A stretch of 64,000 nt of DNA, from assembly GCA_019359215.1 (NCBI GenBank), contig JAHHHS010000007.1:1-64000 (forward strand), given 5' to 3'. Positions 1-8,979 of this stretch are shown here, one piece after another. The stretch's first letter is position 1. Every line of letters begins with the position of its first letter. The position numbers and the translations under genes are program-made. Below the pieces are notes generated by a model that ran no database searches, had not been told where the DNA came from, and saw only the letters and a list, made by a program, of their open reading frames with translations. This stretch comes from Nostoc indistinguendum CM1-VF10. GTDB lineage: Bacteria; Cyanobacteriota; Cyanobacteriia; Cyanobacteriales; Nostocaceae.

Positions 1-150
1 TCGCCAAAAGTCACGGCGAGCCGCTATGAATGATCAGTATATGCTTTCTGTGTTAGCCGCATCTCTCCCAAATTCAATCCTCTCCTAGAATCCCACTGTC
101 AATAGGGTTTGAGACGCGCTAACCCTGGTACAAAATACTGTTGGGTAAAA

Positions 151-185
151 TTAAAAAAAATCGACCTTTGTCAATAAGGTCGATT
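151..185 (-). terminator. Rho-independent terminator of the ABC exporter gene
   Basis: Arms AATCGACCTT (159-168) and AAGGTCGATT (176-185) form a 10-bp stem with a 7-nt loop. The run of A on the plus strand at 153-160 is a U-tract on the minus strand, so the signal fits the gene ending at 232. Bases 1-150 show no gene I can support. Confidence 0.8.
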
Positions 186-231
186 AAATCAAGGTCAATT
201 TAAAATCTAATATCCAAAATGTGTATGTTCC

Positions 232-2052
232 CTAACTCAGGAGTTCTCCTGTTTCTTGTAGGGAGTGCAAACGGCGGTAAATACCTTCGTGACGCAAGAG
301 TTCATCGTGGCTACCCACTTCTACAATTCTTCCTTGCTCCAGAACCACAATTTTATCAGCTTCCCGCACTGTACTTAGACGATGGGCAATAACAATAGTG
401 GTGCAAGTACCCTGAATCGATCGCATTGCTAGCTGGATTGAACGCTCAGACTCATAGTCTAAACTAGAGGTGGCTTCGTCAAAAATTAGAACGTCTGGTT
501 CTACTAGCAACGCCCTAGCAATTCCTAACCGTTGTCTTTGTCCTCCAGATAACCTGACACCTCGTTCCCCCACAACGGTGTAATAACCTTTGGGTAAATG
601 CTGCACTACTTCATCGACTCTGGCAATTCTACAGGCTTTCTGAACCTGCTCCAAACTAGCATTCGGTCTACCGTAGGTGAGATTATCTAATATGGTACCG
701 TTGAAAACGTCTACTTCTTGGTGAACGATCGCTAATCTCCGTCTATACTTACCTACATCCAAAGTCCGAATATCTTGACCATCAATCAGAATTTGACCTT
801 CTTGAGGTTCAAAATATCGCAACAGCAATTTTACTAAAGTAGACTTACCAGAACCGGAACGCCCCACTAATGCCACTGTTTGGTATGGCTCAATCAACAA
901 ATTAATATCTTGTAAAACTTGACGGTTGGCATCATATCCAAAGCTGAGGTGCGATAACTCAACTTTTCCAGTAAATTTATAAGGTGATTCTGTCTGGTTG
1001 CTCTCTTCTAAAAGGCTGGCTGAATCAGATGCAGTTGGCTCTTGCAAAAATTCGTGAAACCGCAGCATGGGAGAATAACGACGGGCAAAAACTTCTGCCA
1101 AATTACTAATAGGTTCTAACTCAGCATAAGCCATGCTAGAAAGAGTTAAGGTCATGACAAAGTGACCGAGAGAAATTATCCCATTTACTGTTGCTGCTAA
1201 AGTCAAACCCAGAATTGTAAACACACAAAACTGAATTACAGTTCTTTGCCAAGTACCCAGTATCGTATAACCTTTGTGGATACGATAATCAAGCACCATT
1301 AGTTCACGATCCAAACGTTGCTTTTGCCGCTTCAGTTCCCTAGCTTCTGTAGCAAATGCTTTCACCGTTTTGATATTGGTGATTAATTCAGAAGTGCGGC
1401 TTTCAGTGTCCTCTCCATACTTATCCAGACCACTTTCATACCTAATTAGCTGTTGTAAACTTCTCAAGCTGAAGCTGAGAATAATTACAAAGGAAATTAG
1501 ATATAAAACTGCAATTCGCCACTCAATGAACAAGATAAACACAAAAATCCCCAGCACACGAGCCAGTTTAGGAATCAACTGTCCGGCAACTTCAGGGTAA
1601 CTAAAAGTGTGGTTGGAAATACCTCTAGCTACTCTTCCTGCGATGCGTCCAGGGTTATTTTCATCATAAAATTCTAGTGGGAGAGTAAGAACTTTGGCGA
1701 TCGCTGTTTCGTTTTTTTCTCGACGCGACCTGAAGGCTATATCCCAATGAAACCAATTGGTTAACCAAGATTGTGTGGGCGCTCTGACTACCGTGACAAC
1801 GAAAATTAAACCCAGTAATACACCCAAAGATAGAGTTTTATTAACTGGGTAATTGGTAATGCCAGAAAAACTTGCGATCGCACTTTGAAGTGGTTTATCC
1901 AAAGGGTGATCAGACAAAACGTTTAAAATCTGCCCGATCGCGTAAGGTACAACTAAATCAATAACTTCGTAAATGCTAGATGCTGTAATACTGAAAACAC
2001 TCAGCTTCCAGTAAGAGCGAAAGTAATTAACAATATCTCGAAATTTTGCCAT
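232..2052 (-). CDS. ABC exporter, fused permease and ATPase
   Basis: Half-size exporter of the MsbA/lipid-multidrug type, expected to act as a homodimer in the inner membrane; the substrate is unknown. The N-terminal ~340 residues carry about six hydrophobic segments (type 1 exporter fold). The nucleotide-binding domain follows, with Walker A GRSGSGKST near residue 400, signature LSGGQRQR, Walker B VLIFDEATSS and the H-loop in IVIAHRLS. The ATG at 2052 (MAKFRD) is preferred; a GTG three codons upstream (2061) is also in frame. All catalytic motifs are intact. A strong terminator lies just downstream (151-185) and the next gene upstream is 90 bp away, so it is probably transcribed alone. Confidence 0.9.
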   Translation of the reverse strand: MAKFRDIVNYFRSYWKLSVFSITASSIYEVIDLVVPYAIGQILNVLSDHPLDKPLQSAIASFSGITNYPVNKTLSLGVLLGLIFVVTVVRAPTQSWLTNWFHWDIAFRSRREKNETAIAKVLTLPLEFYDENNPGRIAGRVARGISNHTFSYPEVAGQLIPKLARVLGIFVFILFIEWRIAVLYLISFVIILSFSLRSLQQLIRYESGLDKYGEDTESRTSELITNIKTVKAFATEARELKRQKQRLDRELMVLDYRIHKGYTILGTWQRTVIQFCVFTILGLTLAATVNGIISLGHFVMTLTLSSMAYAELEPISNLAEVFARRYSPMLRFHEFLQEPTASDSASLLEESNQTESPYKFTGKVELSHLSFGYDANRQVLQDINLLIEPYQTVALVGRSGSGKSTLVKLLLRYFEPQEGQILIDGQDIRTLDVGKYRRRLAIVHQEVDVFNGTILDNLTYGRPNASLEQVQKACRIARVDEVVQHLPKGYYTVVGERGVRLSGGQRQRLGIARALLVEPDVLIFDEATSSLDYESERSIQLAMRSIQGTCTTIVIAHRLSTVREADKIVVLEQGRIVEVGSHDELLRHEGIYRRLHSLQETGELLS

Positions 2053-2141
2053 GATGCACACCGTCCAAGAGCGCGATCTTGAGCTTGGAATTTACATATT
2101 ACAAATATACTACAAAATAATCAAGGGTTAATCAGTCTAAA

Positions 2142-2942
2142 TCACTCCTTTGGAGTAGTAGACATTTCTGCGGGGATAAATTCTAGATGATAGCGATAGA
2201 GAGCAACTGGTCGAGAACCAGCTTTAAAGTAATCTGGATCTTGTGGTGAAAGATATACAGCAGTAACTTGATCAGCCTCAATCGCCGGGTTAGCGATTGG
2301 AAGTTTATGATAAGCAGTGGTAGATTCTACAGAGTTTAAATAGGGGTGTGAACCGCCTTTAAATAGTTGTTGAAACACTTCTGTAGTGATGAATTTGCCA
2401 TCAGGGGTAGTTTCTGTACCTCGTGCAGTCACAATAGAAACTAGTTGCCGACTGCTACGTAAAAACGTAATTTGACGATTAGGTGAATCTGGATCTACTT
2501 TGACTAATAACACTGCTTCATTCCCTAAATAAGCTCTCGCCAAATTCAAGCTATTAAACGCTCTATCAGCTACTAAAATTGGGGATTTGTTATCTATATG
2601 AGGTAATATTTTTAGCCCGGTAATAGATGGTTGTTCTTTGACAAATCTTACTACAAAACTCACAGGCTGATTTAATTGTCGGCGATTACCTTCAAACCCT
2701 GGAGTTACTATATTTGGTGCCAAAGGCGCAGCCAAATCTACCAACGTACTTGTAACTTGCCAAGAACCAGCCATCCATTCAGGGTAAACTAAATCACCCG
2801 AAGCGGGTTGCACTGTAGTTAATTTTTGCCATTGAGGAAAATTTGCTAACCGTTCAGACAACTCTCCTGCAAAAGCATCGCCACCCCACAGAAGGAATAA
2901 AAGCAGCAAGCAAAAACTCCAAATCCCCTTGATTGTAAGCAT
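2142..2942 (-). CDS. Exported conserved cyanobacterial protein (DUF6816-like)
   Basis: 266 residues. An N-terminal signal peptide (charged start, Leu-rich core, cleavage probably after DAFA) predicts export to the periplasm or thylakoid lumen. The body has no enzyme motif I recognise. The phrases GDLVYPEWMAGSWQVTSTL, TPGFEGNRRQLNQP and YLSPQDPDYFKAGSRPVALY match my memory of the DUF6816 family found in cyanobacteria and plastids; this assignment is from recall. The WxGxWxVTSTLVD segment resembles the start of a lipocalin-like barrel, which is inference. No operon partner is evident. Confidence 0.7.
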   Translation of the reverse strand: MLTIKGIWSFCLLLLFLLWGGDAFAGELSERLANFPQWQKLTTVQPASGDLVYPEWMAGSWQVTSTLVDLAAPLAPNIVTPGFEGNRRQLNQPVSFVVRFVKEQPSITGLKILPHIDNKSPILVADRAFNSLNLARAYLGNEAVLLVKVDPDSPNRQITFLRSSRQLVSIVTARGTETTPDGKFITTEVFQQLFKGGSHPYLNSVESTTAYHKLPIANPAIEADQVTAVYLSPQDPDYFKAGSRPVALYRYHLEFIPAEMSTTPKE

Positions 2943-3024
2943 TAGCAGTTTTGTATTTAACGTTTATTATTTATCAATTAAAAATTAAGTAAGTTTCTAT
3001 AAAAAATTGAGACTTCGTAGTATA

Positions 3025-3399
3025 ATGGTTAACCCTAAATTTCCAAACTATGGTTATAGCATGACATTGGCACTAGGCATGATTGAAGTTTATGGCGTTC
3101 CCACAGCAGTGGAAGTGGGAGATGCTATGTGTAAAGCTGCCCGTGTAACCCTTGTTGGTTATGAAAATACTGATTTGGGACGAATTACCGTGTTAATTCG
3201 GGGGGTTGTGGGTGAAGTGAATGTGGCGGTGACAGCAGGGCTAAAGGCAGTGCTGCGAGTTAACGGCGGTGAGATGCTTTCTTCTCATATTATTCCCCAT
3301 CCCCACGAAAATTTAGAATATGTTTTACCGATTCATCGCAGCGCTAATGTGGAGCAGTTCAGTGCAGATATCCGATTTCCTCCGCCCTTATCAGTTTAG
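3025..3399 (+). CDS. CcmK-type carboxysome shell protein (BMC domain)
   Basis: A single bacterial-microcompartment domain that should form hexamers in the flat facets of the beta-carboxysome shell. Supporting motifs are LGMIEVYGVPTAVEVGDAM, KAARVTLVGYEN, ITVLIRG and the C-terminal HIIPHPHENLEYVLP. The ATG at 3025 adds a 12-residue leader before the usual BMC start; the ATG at 3061 (MTLALGMIE) is an equally good start, and no clear ribosome site decides it. The residues after GYEN differ from the K-I-G-S-G pore loop of CcmK1/2, so this is a divergent paralog (CcmK3-6 class). It stands alone, away from any ccmKLMN operon. Confidence 0.85.
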   Translation: MVNPKFPNYGYSMTLALGMIEVYGVPTAVEVGDAMCKAARVTLVGYENTDLGRITVLIRGVVGEVNVAVTAGLKAVLRVNGGEMLSSHIIPHPHENLEYVLPIHRSANVEQFSADIRFPPPLSV

Positions 3400-3404
3400 T
3401 TGAA

Positions 3405-3815
3405 TTAAATTTCTGCTGGTAAAGGCTGCCAAATATCTCCATAATGATCCCGTAAAGCTTGCCAAGCTTCCACCTGGCCGGGTTCATATTCGCCAGGTTT
3501 ACCCCATTGCAAAAATAGGCTTAAAGCAGACTCTTGTTTCTCATCTAAAAACCGAATAGCGTAGGTTGTAAAATTACCCCTCTTCGCTTCACCTGTTTCA
3601 AATTTAACCTGAGTGATTTTGTCCATATTCAAGTGAAACTCAAAGCCTTCTGTATGCATATTCGCGTACTTTCCTTTAGGCAATTCTGCATAAAATAACT
3701 TTTCTATTTTGCCTCGTGCTTCTAATACAGCAGCGCTGCTAGTAACAATTAAACGCAAAGTTCCCAAAGTCTCGCAAGCTGCTAAAAATTCTTTCAATGT
3801 TGTGGTATTTGTCAT
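3405..3815 (-). CDS. Conserved protein, possibly ChuX/HutX-like
   Basis: 136 soluble residues with no signal peptide. The pattern of an LNMDKI strand, a KRGNFTTYAIRFLDE strand pair and LFLQWGKPGEYEPGQVEAW recalls the heme-utilisation ChuX/HutX/HemS fold (a strand with Asp, then a W-x-x-L helix), but no heme ligand is obvious and the assignment is tentative. It converges on the shell-protein gene with 5 bp between the stop codons, so both genes end in the same spot. Confidence 0.5.
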   Translation of the reverse strand: MTNTTTLKEFLAACETLGTLRLIVTSSAAVLEARGKIEKLFYAELPKGKYANMHTEGFEFHLNMDKITQVKFETGEAKRGNFTTYAIRFLDEKQESALSLFLQWGKPGEYEPGQVEAWQALRDHYGDIWQPLPAEI

Positions 3816-3899
3816 TTGTCCTTTATCATTTATTATTTGTCGTTAGTTAAACGATGAGTCCTAATTAATGCCCTATGCCCCATGCCCAATTCCCAATCC

Positions 3900-4853
3900 C
3901 TATTTTTCGTATTGTTCATAAGCAGCAACAATGCGCTGAACTAAAGGATGGCGCACAACATCTTTTTGGGAAAATTCGCAAAAGGCAATGCCTTCAACGT
4001 GTTTTAAAATTTGTAAAGCCACTCCTAAACCCGATTGTTGGTGAAGTGGCAAATCAGTTTGTGTCATGTCGCCTGTAATCACCATCCGCGAACGGAAGCC
4101 CAAACGAGTCAAAACCATTTTCATCTGGGCGGGTGTAGTATTTTGAGCTTCATCCACAATTACAAAGGCGTTATTGAGGGTGCGTCCTCGCATATAGGCT
4201 AATGGTGCCACTTCTATCACACCGCGCTCCATTAAGCTAGGTATTTTTTCGGGATCAATGAATTCATAAATAGCATCGTAAAGTGGGCGAAGATAAGGAT
4301 TAACTTTTTGCTGTAAGTCTCCAGGTAAAAAACCAAGCTTTTCACCGGCTTCGACGGCAGGGCGAGTTAAAATTAACTTTTCCACCTGGTTGGCAAGGAG
4401 TGCTTGTACAGCAACAACAACGGCGAGATAAGTTTTACCAGTACCAGCAGGCCCAATCCCAAAGGTGAGGTCACGCCTACGCAGTGCCTCGATATATTGA
4501 CGCTGACGGAAGGTTTTGGCACGGACTTCTTCACCCCGGCGACTTTTGGCAAGGACATCTCGCTGTAAATTTTGCAGTTCCCCTTGACGATCGCTATCTA
4601 TAGCTTGACGAGCTGTTAAAATATCGGCACTGGTGATGCTATTGCCTTTAATCCAGAGGTCTTCAAGCGATCGCACTAATCGAGAAGCTAGATCAATTTG
4701 CCCTTCAGTACCAGAAATCAGTAATTCCTGCCCGCGTAGCACTAAAGTGGCTCCTGTTTGCCGAGATAAAATTTTGAGATTTTCTTCTCCATCTCCCGCA
4801 AGAGCGATCGCACTGGGAATATTGGGCAGCTGAATTGTTAAGGCACCTGCCAT
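3900..4853 (-). CDS. phoH: PhoH-family ATPase
   Basis: Cytoplasmic P-loop NTPase of the PhoH/PhoL family, linked to RNA metabolism and ribosome-associated work. A KH-like N-terminal part (about residues 15-70) is followed by Walker A GPAGTGKT (about 133-140) and Walker B FVIVDEAQNTTPAQM, then a conserved TGDMTQTDLP sensor region. I use the ATG at 4853 (MAGALTIQLP); an in-frame TTG at 4889 would add 12 residues, and neither has a strong ribosome site. It lies downstream of the ffh-rpsP-KH run on the same strand but behind a terminator at 5048-5084, so it likely has its own promoter. Confidence 0.92.
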   Translation of the reverse strand: MAGALTIQLPNIPSAIALAGDGEENLKILSRQTGATLVLRGQELLISGTEGQIDLASRLVRSLEDLWIKGNSITSADILTARQAIDSDRQGELQNLQRDVLAKSRRGEEVRAKTFRQRQYIEALRRRDLTFGIGPAGTGKTYLAVVVAVQALLANQVEKLILTRPAVEAGEKLGFLPGDLQQKVNPYLRPLYDAIYEFIDPEKIPSLMERGVIEVAPLAYMRGRTLNNAFVIVDEAQNTTPAQMKMVLTRLGFRSRMVITGDMTQTDLPLHQQSGLGVALQILKHVEGIAFCEFSQKDVVRHPLVQRIVAAYEQYEK

Positions 4854-5047
4854 AGTATTTTTTAATTGGTGAGGATCTGTTTTAGACAAAGGTTAATGTT
4901 TTGTCGCTAAAGGCGAAATTAGGCTTTTTTACTTAATATTACATTTTGGAAAAATCTTTGTAACAAATTAATCGGTTGTAGGGGCGTACAGATGTATGCC
5001 CCTACTAGTGAAAAATCCAAAAATCTTTTTGCTACTTTCCATCTCTA

Positions 5048-5084
5048 CAAAAATTCTGAGCGGAAGTAACGACAACCGCTCAGA
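5048..5084 (-). terminator. Terminator after the KH-domain gene
   Basis: Arms TCTGAGCGG (5055-5063) and CCGCTCAGA (5076-5084) pair over 9 bp with a 12-nt loop. On the minus strand the stem is followed by ATTTTTG, a short U-tract. It sits 20 bp after the KH gene stop and separates that gene from phoH. Confidence 0.65.
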
Positions 5085-5103
5085 CTTGCTCTCTACTTTT
5101 GAC

Positions 5104-5544
5104 CTAGCGGAGGCGGGGTTTAACAATGGGTCTAGGCCCATCATTTCCACGCGGTTCTCTCCTAGCTGGCGGTGGCGATCGCTCTTCTGTCTCTTCATCA
5201 AAAGACATACCCTCGCGGCCCGGCGTAGTGCTGCCGTAGATATCCAGATATACTGATTGCCCAGCAGCAGCTGCTGCTGCGGCAACTACTGTACGAATCG
5301 CCTGAATATTGCGTCCCCCTCGACCAAACACTTTTCCTTTATCTGTGCTTTCAAAAGCGATGCGAATCCAAGCCCGGTTCAGGGCCTGAGAAATTTCACA
5401 ATCGACGCTTAAAGTTTCTGGAGATTCCAAAAACGGCTGCACTAAAAACTGAACCAGCCCAACATAGTTGGGGCTAGCTGTTGGGGATATTGTTCCGGAA
5501 TTATGATGCGGCTGTAGCTGTGGCACTGACCTGTTCAAAAACAT
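5104..5544 (-). CDS. KH-domain RNA-binding protein (KhpA-like)
   Basis: 146 residues. A single type-II-like KH domain spans about residues 25-95, with the RNA-gripping loop GRGGRN followed by [17 protein letters not shown]. The tail is rich in Pro, Arg and acidic residues and looks disordered. It belongs to the KhpA/YlqC family of small RNA-binding proteins usually encoded beside rpsP. Its start (ATG at 5544) lies inside rpsP: the two frames overlap by 44 bp, which suggests translational coupling. The N-terminal ~22 residues encoded over the overlap are low in conservation signals. Confidence 0.9.
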   Translation of the reverse strand: MFLNRSVPQLQPHHNSGTISPTASPNYVGLVQFLVQPFLESPETLSVDCEISQALNRAWIRIAFESTDKGKVFGRGGRNIQAIRTVVAAAAAAAGQSVYLDIYGSTTPGREGMSFDEETEERSPPPARREPRGNDGPRPIVKPRLR

Positions 5545-5767
5545 TGGCTTTTACTAAAATGCGACGTACCGTGTCAGTGGGTTGAGCGCCTTGTTGTAGT
5601 CGCTTGACGATTGCGGGAACGTCTAATCGCACTTCATCGGTTCTGGGGTTATAGAATCCCAATTCTTCTAGGGGACGGCCATCACGGCGAGCGAGGTTGT
5701 TAATGGCGACAATGCGGTAACTTGCTTCCCGTTTTTTACCGAATCGCTTCAAGCGCAGTTTGATCAT
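5501..5767 (-). CDS. rpsP: 30S ribosomal protein S16
   Basis: 88 residues, the normal length for bS16. The start [20 protein letters not shown] and the motif [14 protein letters not shown] are diagnostic. Structural protein of the small subunit. It is followed by an overlapping KH-protein gene and preceded on the same strand by ffh (135 bp gap), the usual ffh-rpsP-KH order. Confidence 0.97.
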   Translation of the reverse strand: MIKLRLKRFGKKREASYRIVAINNLARRDGRPLEELGFYNPRTDEVRLDVPAIVKRLQQGAQPTDTVRRILVKANVFEQVSATATAAS

Positions 5768-5841
5768 GGTTGAAGAATCATTCTCCTAATTGGTAAGTAT
5801 ACCGAAATGCTAATTTTAGCACTCGTCTAGCATTTGGTGCT

Positions 5842-5868
5842 ATTAGTCATTAGTCATTAGTCATTAGC
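5842..5868. repeat. Heptamer tandem repeat (TTAGTCA)n
   Basis: About four copies of a 7-bp unit in the ffh-rpsP spacer. Short heptameric tandem repeats of this sort (STRR) are common between genes in Nostoc-type genomes. The same unit returns near 38.6 and 42.2 kb. Confidence 0.7.
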
Positions 5869-5902
5869 AAATTACCAATGCCCCATGCCCCATGCCCAAT
5901 AA

Positions 5903-7369
5903 CTAAAGATTGCCGAAGCCTTTTTTCTTTTTATCTTTGGGTTTTTTCTTTTTCGTGCCTGCATCGCCACCATAGCCACGCCATCCGGGGGCTGCGGGAC
6001 GATTGCCTGCACCTGCAAAGGCGTTGCCCATACCGCCGCCACCGCCGAACATTCCCGGCATTCCGGGGAAGCCACCTTGACCCATTTGCTGCATGAGCGA
6101 TCGCATTTTTTGGAAATCACCCACCAGTTTAGTTACATCTGACTCTCTATAGCCGGAGCCAGCAGCAATCCGCCGCCGCCGACTGGGAGAACTGGCTAAT
6201 AAATCGGGGTCGTGGCGTTCTTGGCGAGTCATGGAGTTAATCATGGCTTCACAGCGCTTTAGCTGGGTTTCTCCCTGCTTTAGCTGATCGTCTGAGAGCT
6301 TGTTCATCCCTGGGATCATCTTGATGAAGCCTCCCAGAGAACCCATGTTCTTTAGCATCCGCAACTGCTTGAGAAAGTCAGTAAAGTCAAACTTCGCTGA
6401 CAAAATTTTCTCCTGCATCTTCTCAGCATCTGCTAAGTCAAACTCTTCCTGGGCTTTTTCTACTAGGGTTAGCACATCGCCCATTCCCAAAATCCGGGAT
6501 GCCATGCGATCGGGATAAAAGGGTTGCAGTGCCTCGACTTTCTCACCCACGCCCACAAACTTAATTGGCGCTCCCGAAATCTTTCGCACCGAAAGCGCTG
6601 CACCACCACGGCTATCACCATCCATCTTGGTGAGAATCGCCCCAGTAATTCCGATCTGCTCATGGAAGGTGCGAGTTAGATTTGCTGCCTCTTGACCAGT
6701 CATCGCGTCCACCACCAACAGAGTTTCATGGGGTTGGACAGTTGCTTTGATGCGGGCTAATTCCGCCATCATATCTTCGTCAATTTGCAGACGACCAGCA
6801 GTATCAATAATTACTGTGTTTACACCTTCTGCTCTAGCGCGTTCTACACCTTGTCGAGCAATTTCTACGGGATCTGCGTCGCTTCCTAGTTCAAATACTG
6901 GTACATCAATTTGCTTACCCAACGTCAGCAACTGGTCGATCGCTGCTGGGCGATATACGTCTGTCGCCACCAACAAACAGCTACGCTCTAATTTTCTCAA
7001 ATGTAAGGCTAACTTAGCGGTAGCTGTGGTTTTACCAGTACCTTGCAACCCAGCCATCAACACAATAGTAGGCTGTTCCTTGGCTTCTGCGATGGGAACA
7101 TTTTCTTCTCCCATTACCTCGACTAGTTCATCGTGAACAATTTTGATGAACTGTTGGTCAGGTCGCACGCCGGTAACCACCTCGGCTCCCTGTGCTTTGG
7201 CTTCGACTTCACTAATAAAATCTTTGACTACCTGGAGATTGACATCTGCCTCCAACAAGGCGCGGCGCACTTCGCGCAATGCATCTTGGATGTTGGATTG
7301 AGAAATTTTGTCCTGTCCCCGCAGTTTTTTCCAGGCGGCTTCTAAACGGTCAGATAGAGCATCAAACAT
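5903..7369 (-). CDS. ffh: Signal recognition particle protein Ffh (SRP54)
   Basis: 488-residue GTPase that binds signal sequences and SRP RNA for co-translational targeting. The N-domain helices are followed by the G-domain with GLQGTGKTT (about residue 108), DTAGRLQ and TKMDGDSRGG. The Met-rich M domain holds the SRR-x-RIAAGSG RNA-binding motif. The C-terminal tail is unusually Gly/Met-rich and then strongly basic (runs of Lys ending GFGNL), consistent with other cyanobacterial Ffh. First gene of the minus-strand run. Confidence 0.97.
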   Translation of the reverse strand: MFDALSDRLEAAWKKLRGQDKISQSNIQDALREVRRALLEADVNLQVVKDFISEVEAKAQGAEVVTGVRPDQQFIKIVHDELVEVMGEENVPIAEAKEQPTIVLMAGLQGTGKTTATAKLALHLRKLERSCLLVATDVYRPAAIDQLLTLGKQIDVPVFELGSDADPVEIARQGVERARAEGVNTVIIDTAGRLQIDEDMMAELARIKATVQPHETLLVVDAMTGQEAANLTRTFHEQIGITGAILTKMDGDSRGGAALSVRKISGAPIKFVGVGEKVEALQPFYPDRMASRILGMGDVLTLVEKAQEEFDLADAEKMQEKILSAKFDFTDFLKQLRMLKNMGSLGGFIKMIPGMNKLSDDQLKQGETQLKRCEAMINSMTRQERHDPDLLASSPSRRRRIAAGSGYRESDVTKLVGDFQKMRSLMQQMGQGGFPGMPGMFGGGGGMGNAFAGAGNRPAAPGWRGYGGDAGTKKKKPKDKKKKGFGNL

Positions 7370-7584
7370 AATGTAATTACAGGTAGTTCGCCAATGGGGA
7401 ATCTTGAACCGCCGATGAATGCGATTCCAAATTTCCGCTAAATTTTAAACGTGCTATTTACCAGCTTAGTAGTTTTCACCGCGACTGTAGCAACCAGATA
7501 CCTAGCTTTATAGAAGATTGAGCTTAAAGTACAATGAGGCGAAGAAGGGCTATTGGACAGCGAGAACCTACATCACATATCGCT

Positions 7585-8214
7585 ATGACCAGCAACACAC
7601 TGCTTCAACCCACAGAAATCATCCACCTATCAGGTATCAGTTGGCAAACCTATGAAAACTTACTGACTGAACTTAGCGCTAGTCGGCGCCTCCGGCTTAC
7701 TTACAATCGGGGTACTTTAGAAATCATGGTTCCTTCGCCTGAACATGAACGATACAAAAGAATTGCGGGTCGATTTGTCGAAACTCTCGCAGAAGAACTA
7801 GAAGTTAAAATTGAGTGTCTTGGTTCTACCACTTTTAAACGTCCAGAACTGAGTGGCGCAGAACCAGATGAATGCTTTTACATTGAAAATATTAATTTCA
7901 TAAGAGGCAAAAAAAGAATAGATTTAGCGCAAGATCCGCCACCAGATTTAGTAGTAGAAATTGATATTACTAGTAGTTCTAAAAACCGCTTTCAAGTCTA
8001 TGCTGATATAGGTGTGCCTGAAATCTGGCGATATGATGGTAATGATTTTACTATTAACATTTTACAAAATCAAAAATATATATCTGTTGAACAGAGTTTA
8101 GCATTTCCCAATCTGCCATTAATAGAAATTTCTAGTTTTTTAGAGCAGGTGGGAGAAAAATATTATTTAGAATTAGTTAAAGAATTTCGCCAATGGGTTA
8201 GAAGCCATATTTAA
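7585..8214 (+). CDS. Uma2-family (DUF820) putative endonuclease
   Basis: A PD-(D/E)xK-type restriction-endonuclease fold, very abundant in cyanobacteria; the biological role is not settled. Visible motifs are RLTYNRGTLEIMVPSPEHE, PDECFYI, PDLVVEID and the conserved VPEIWRYD. I use the ATG at 7585 (MTSNTLL); an upstream in-frame ATG at 7534 would add 17 Arg-rich residues that look non-native. Paralogous to the gene at 17548. Confidence 0.88.
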   Translation: MTSNTLLQPTEIIHLSGISWQTYENLLTELSASRRLRLTYNRGTLEIMVPSPEHERYKRIAGRFVETLAEELEVKIECLGSTTFKRPELSGAEPDECFYIENINFIRGKKRIDLAQDPPPDLVVEIDITSSSKNRFQVYADIGVPEIWRYDGNDFTINILQNQKYISVEQSLAFPNLPLIEISSFLEQVGEKYYLELVKEFRQWVRSHI

Positions 8215-8235
8215 TATCAAAATAATAATGTTGGG

Positions 8236-8421
8236 TTGAATGGCGATCGCATTCTTGAGTTGCTCCACAAGGAAGCAGCCAAACTTGCAGCAGTCACAGC
8301 CTTGGCAGAATACGAACAGTTTGGCTGTCCCGGAGTCCCGACTTGGGTAGTCAACGGTGAGAAATTTTGGGGAAAAGATCGCGTTGATTGGGTTGTCGAA
8401 AAGGTAAAGCAATTACCTTAA
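8236..8421 (+). pseudogene. C-terminal remnant of a DsbA-like (HCCA isomerase family) protein
   Basis: An open frame of 61 codons with no ATG (a TTG opens it). Its end reads CPGVPTWVVNGEKFWGKDRV, which is the conserved C-terminal part of the DsbA-like thioredoxin fold in the 2-hydroxychromene-2-carboxylate isomerase family (cis-Pro loop G-V-P, then FWGxDR). The N-terminal thioredoxin half, including any CxxC site, is missing; upstream sequence is the end of the Uma2 gene. It looks like a gene truncated from its 5' side. Confidence 0.7.
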
Positions 8422-8440
8422 TTTCTCAAGAGTCGCCCTT

Positions 8441-8926
8441 TTATGATTGAGTTGCTGTCGGTTTTGAGAGCTGTTGTTGGTAAAAGCGAACAACTTTTTG
8501 TACATAGTCAGCAGTGAAACCTTTGTCACAACCTGTATAGCTACCAGTCATCCACCAACAAGCTGCACCACGCACAGATGCAATTTCATTATTGTTAGTG
8601 GCGCGGAACTGATTTGTTAACTCACGGCGGGTTATGCAAGAGACAACTTGGCGAGCGATCGCTGAATTGTTTTCAAATTGCGTCGGTGTTAGTTCTCGTT
8701 TGAGACAAGTTCTTGACCAGCCTTTGAGGGTTTCTGGTTTCACTTGCCATTCGCTGTAATATCCATCATTGGGATTTTTTGTCTGCGGTGCAGCCTGTCG
8801 CAATGCTTCTACCATCGCCGCAACTTGGGTATCAGAAATCGGCTGCTGTGCTTGAGCTAATAATGGCAATAGTCCTAAGCTGACAATAACTCCGTTGAGT
8901 AGTAATCCTATGGTTTTTTTTCTCAT
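8441..8926 (-). CDS. Exported protein of unknown function
   Basis: 161 residues with a clear signal peptide (MRKKTIGLLL then a hydrophobic stretch, cleavage likely after AQA). The mature part holds several Cys (in SRTCLKRE, VVSCITRRE, AACWWMTGSYTGCDKG), which may pair as disulfides in the periplasm. I do not recognise the family. It converges on the DsbA-like remnant (19 bp apart). Confidence 0.7.
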   Translation of the reverse strand: MRKKTIGLLLNGVIVSLGLLPLLAQAQQPISDTQVAAMVEALRQAAPQTKNPNDGYYSEWQVKPETLKGWSRTCLKRELTPTQFENNSAIARQVVSCITRRELTNQFRATNNNEIASVRGAACWWMTGSYTGCDKGFTADYVQKVVRFYQQQLSKPTATQS

Positions 8927-8979
8927 AAATTAACATTCTATGCTTTTACGCTATCAATTAGCAAGGCATGATCCACAGA

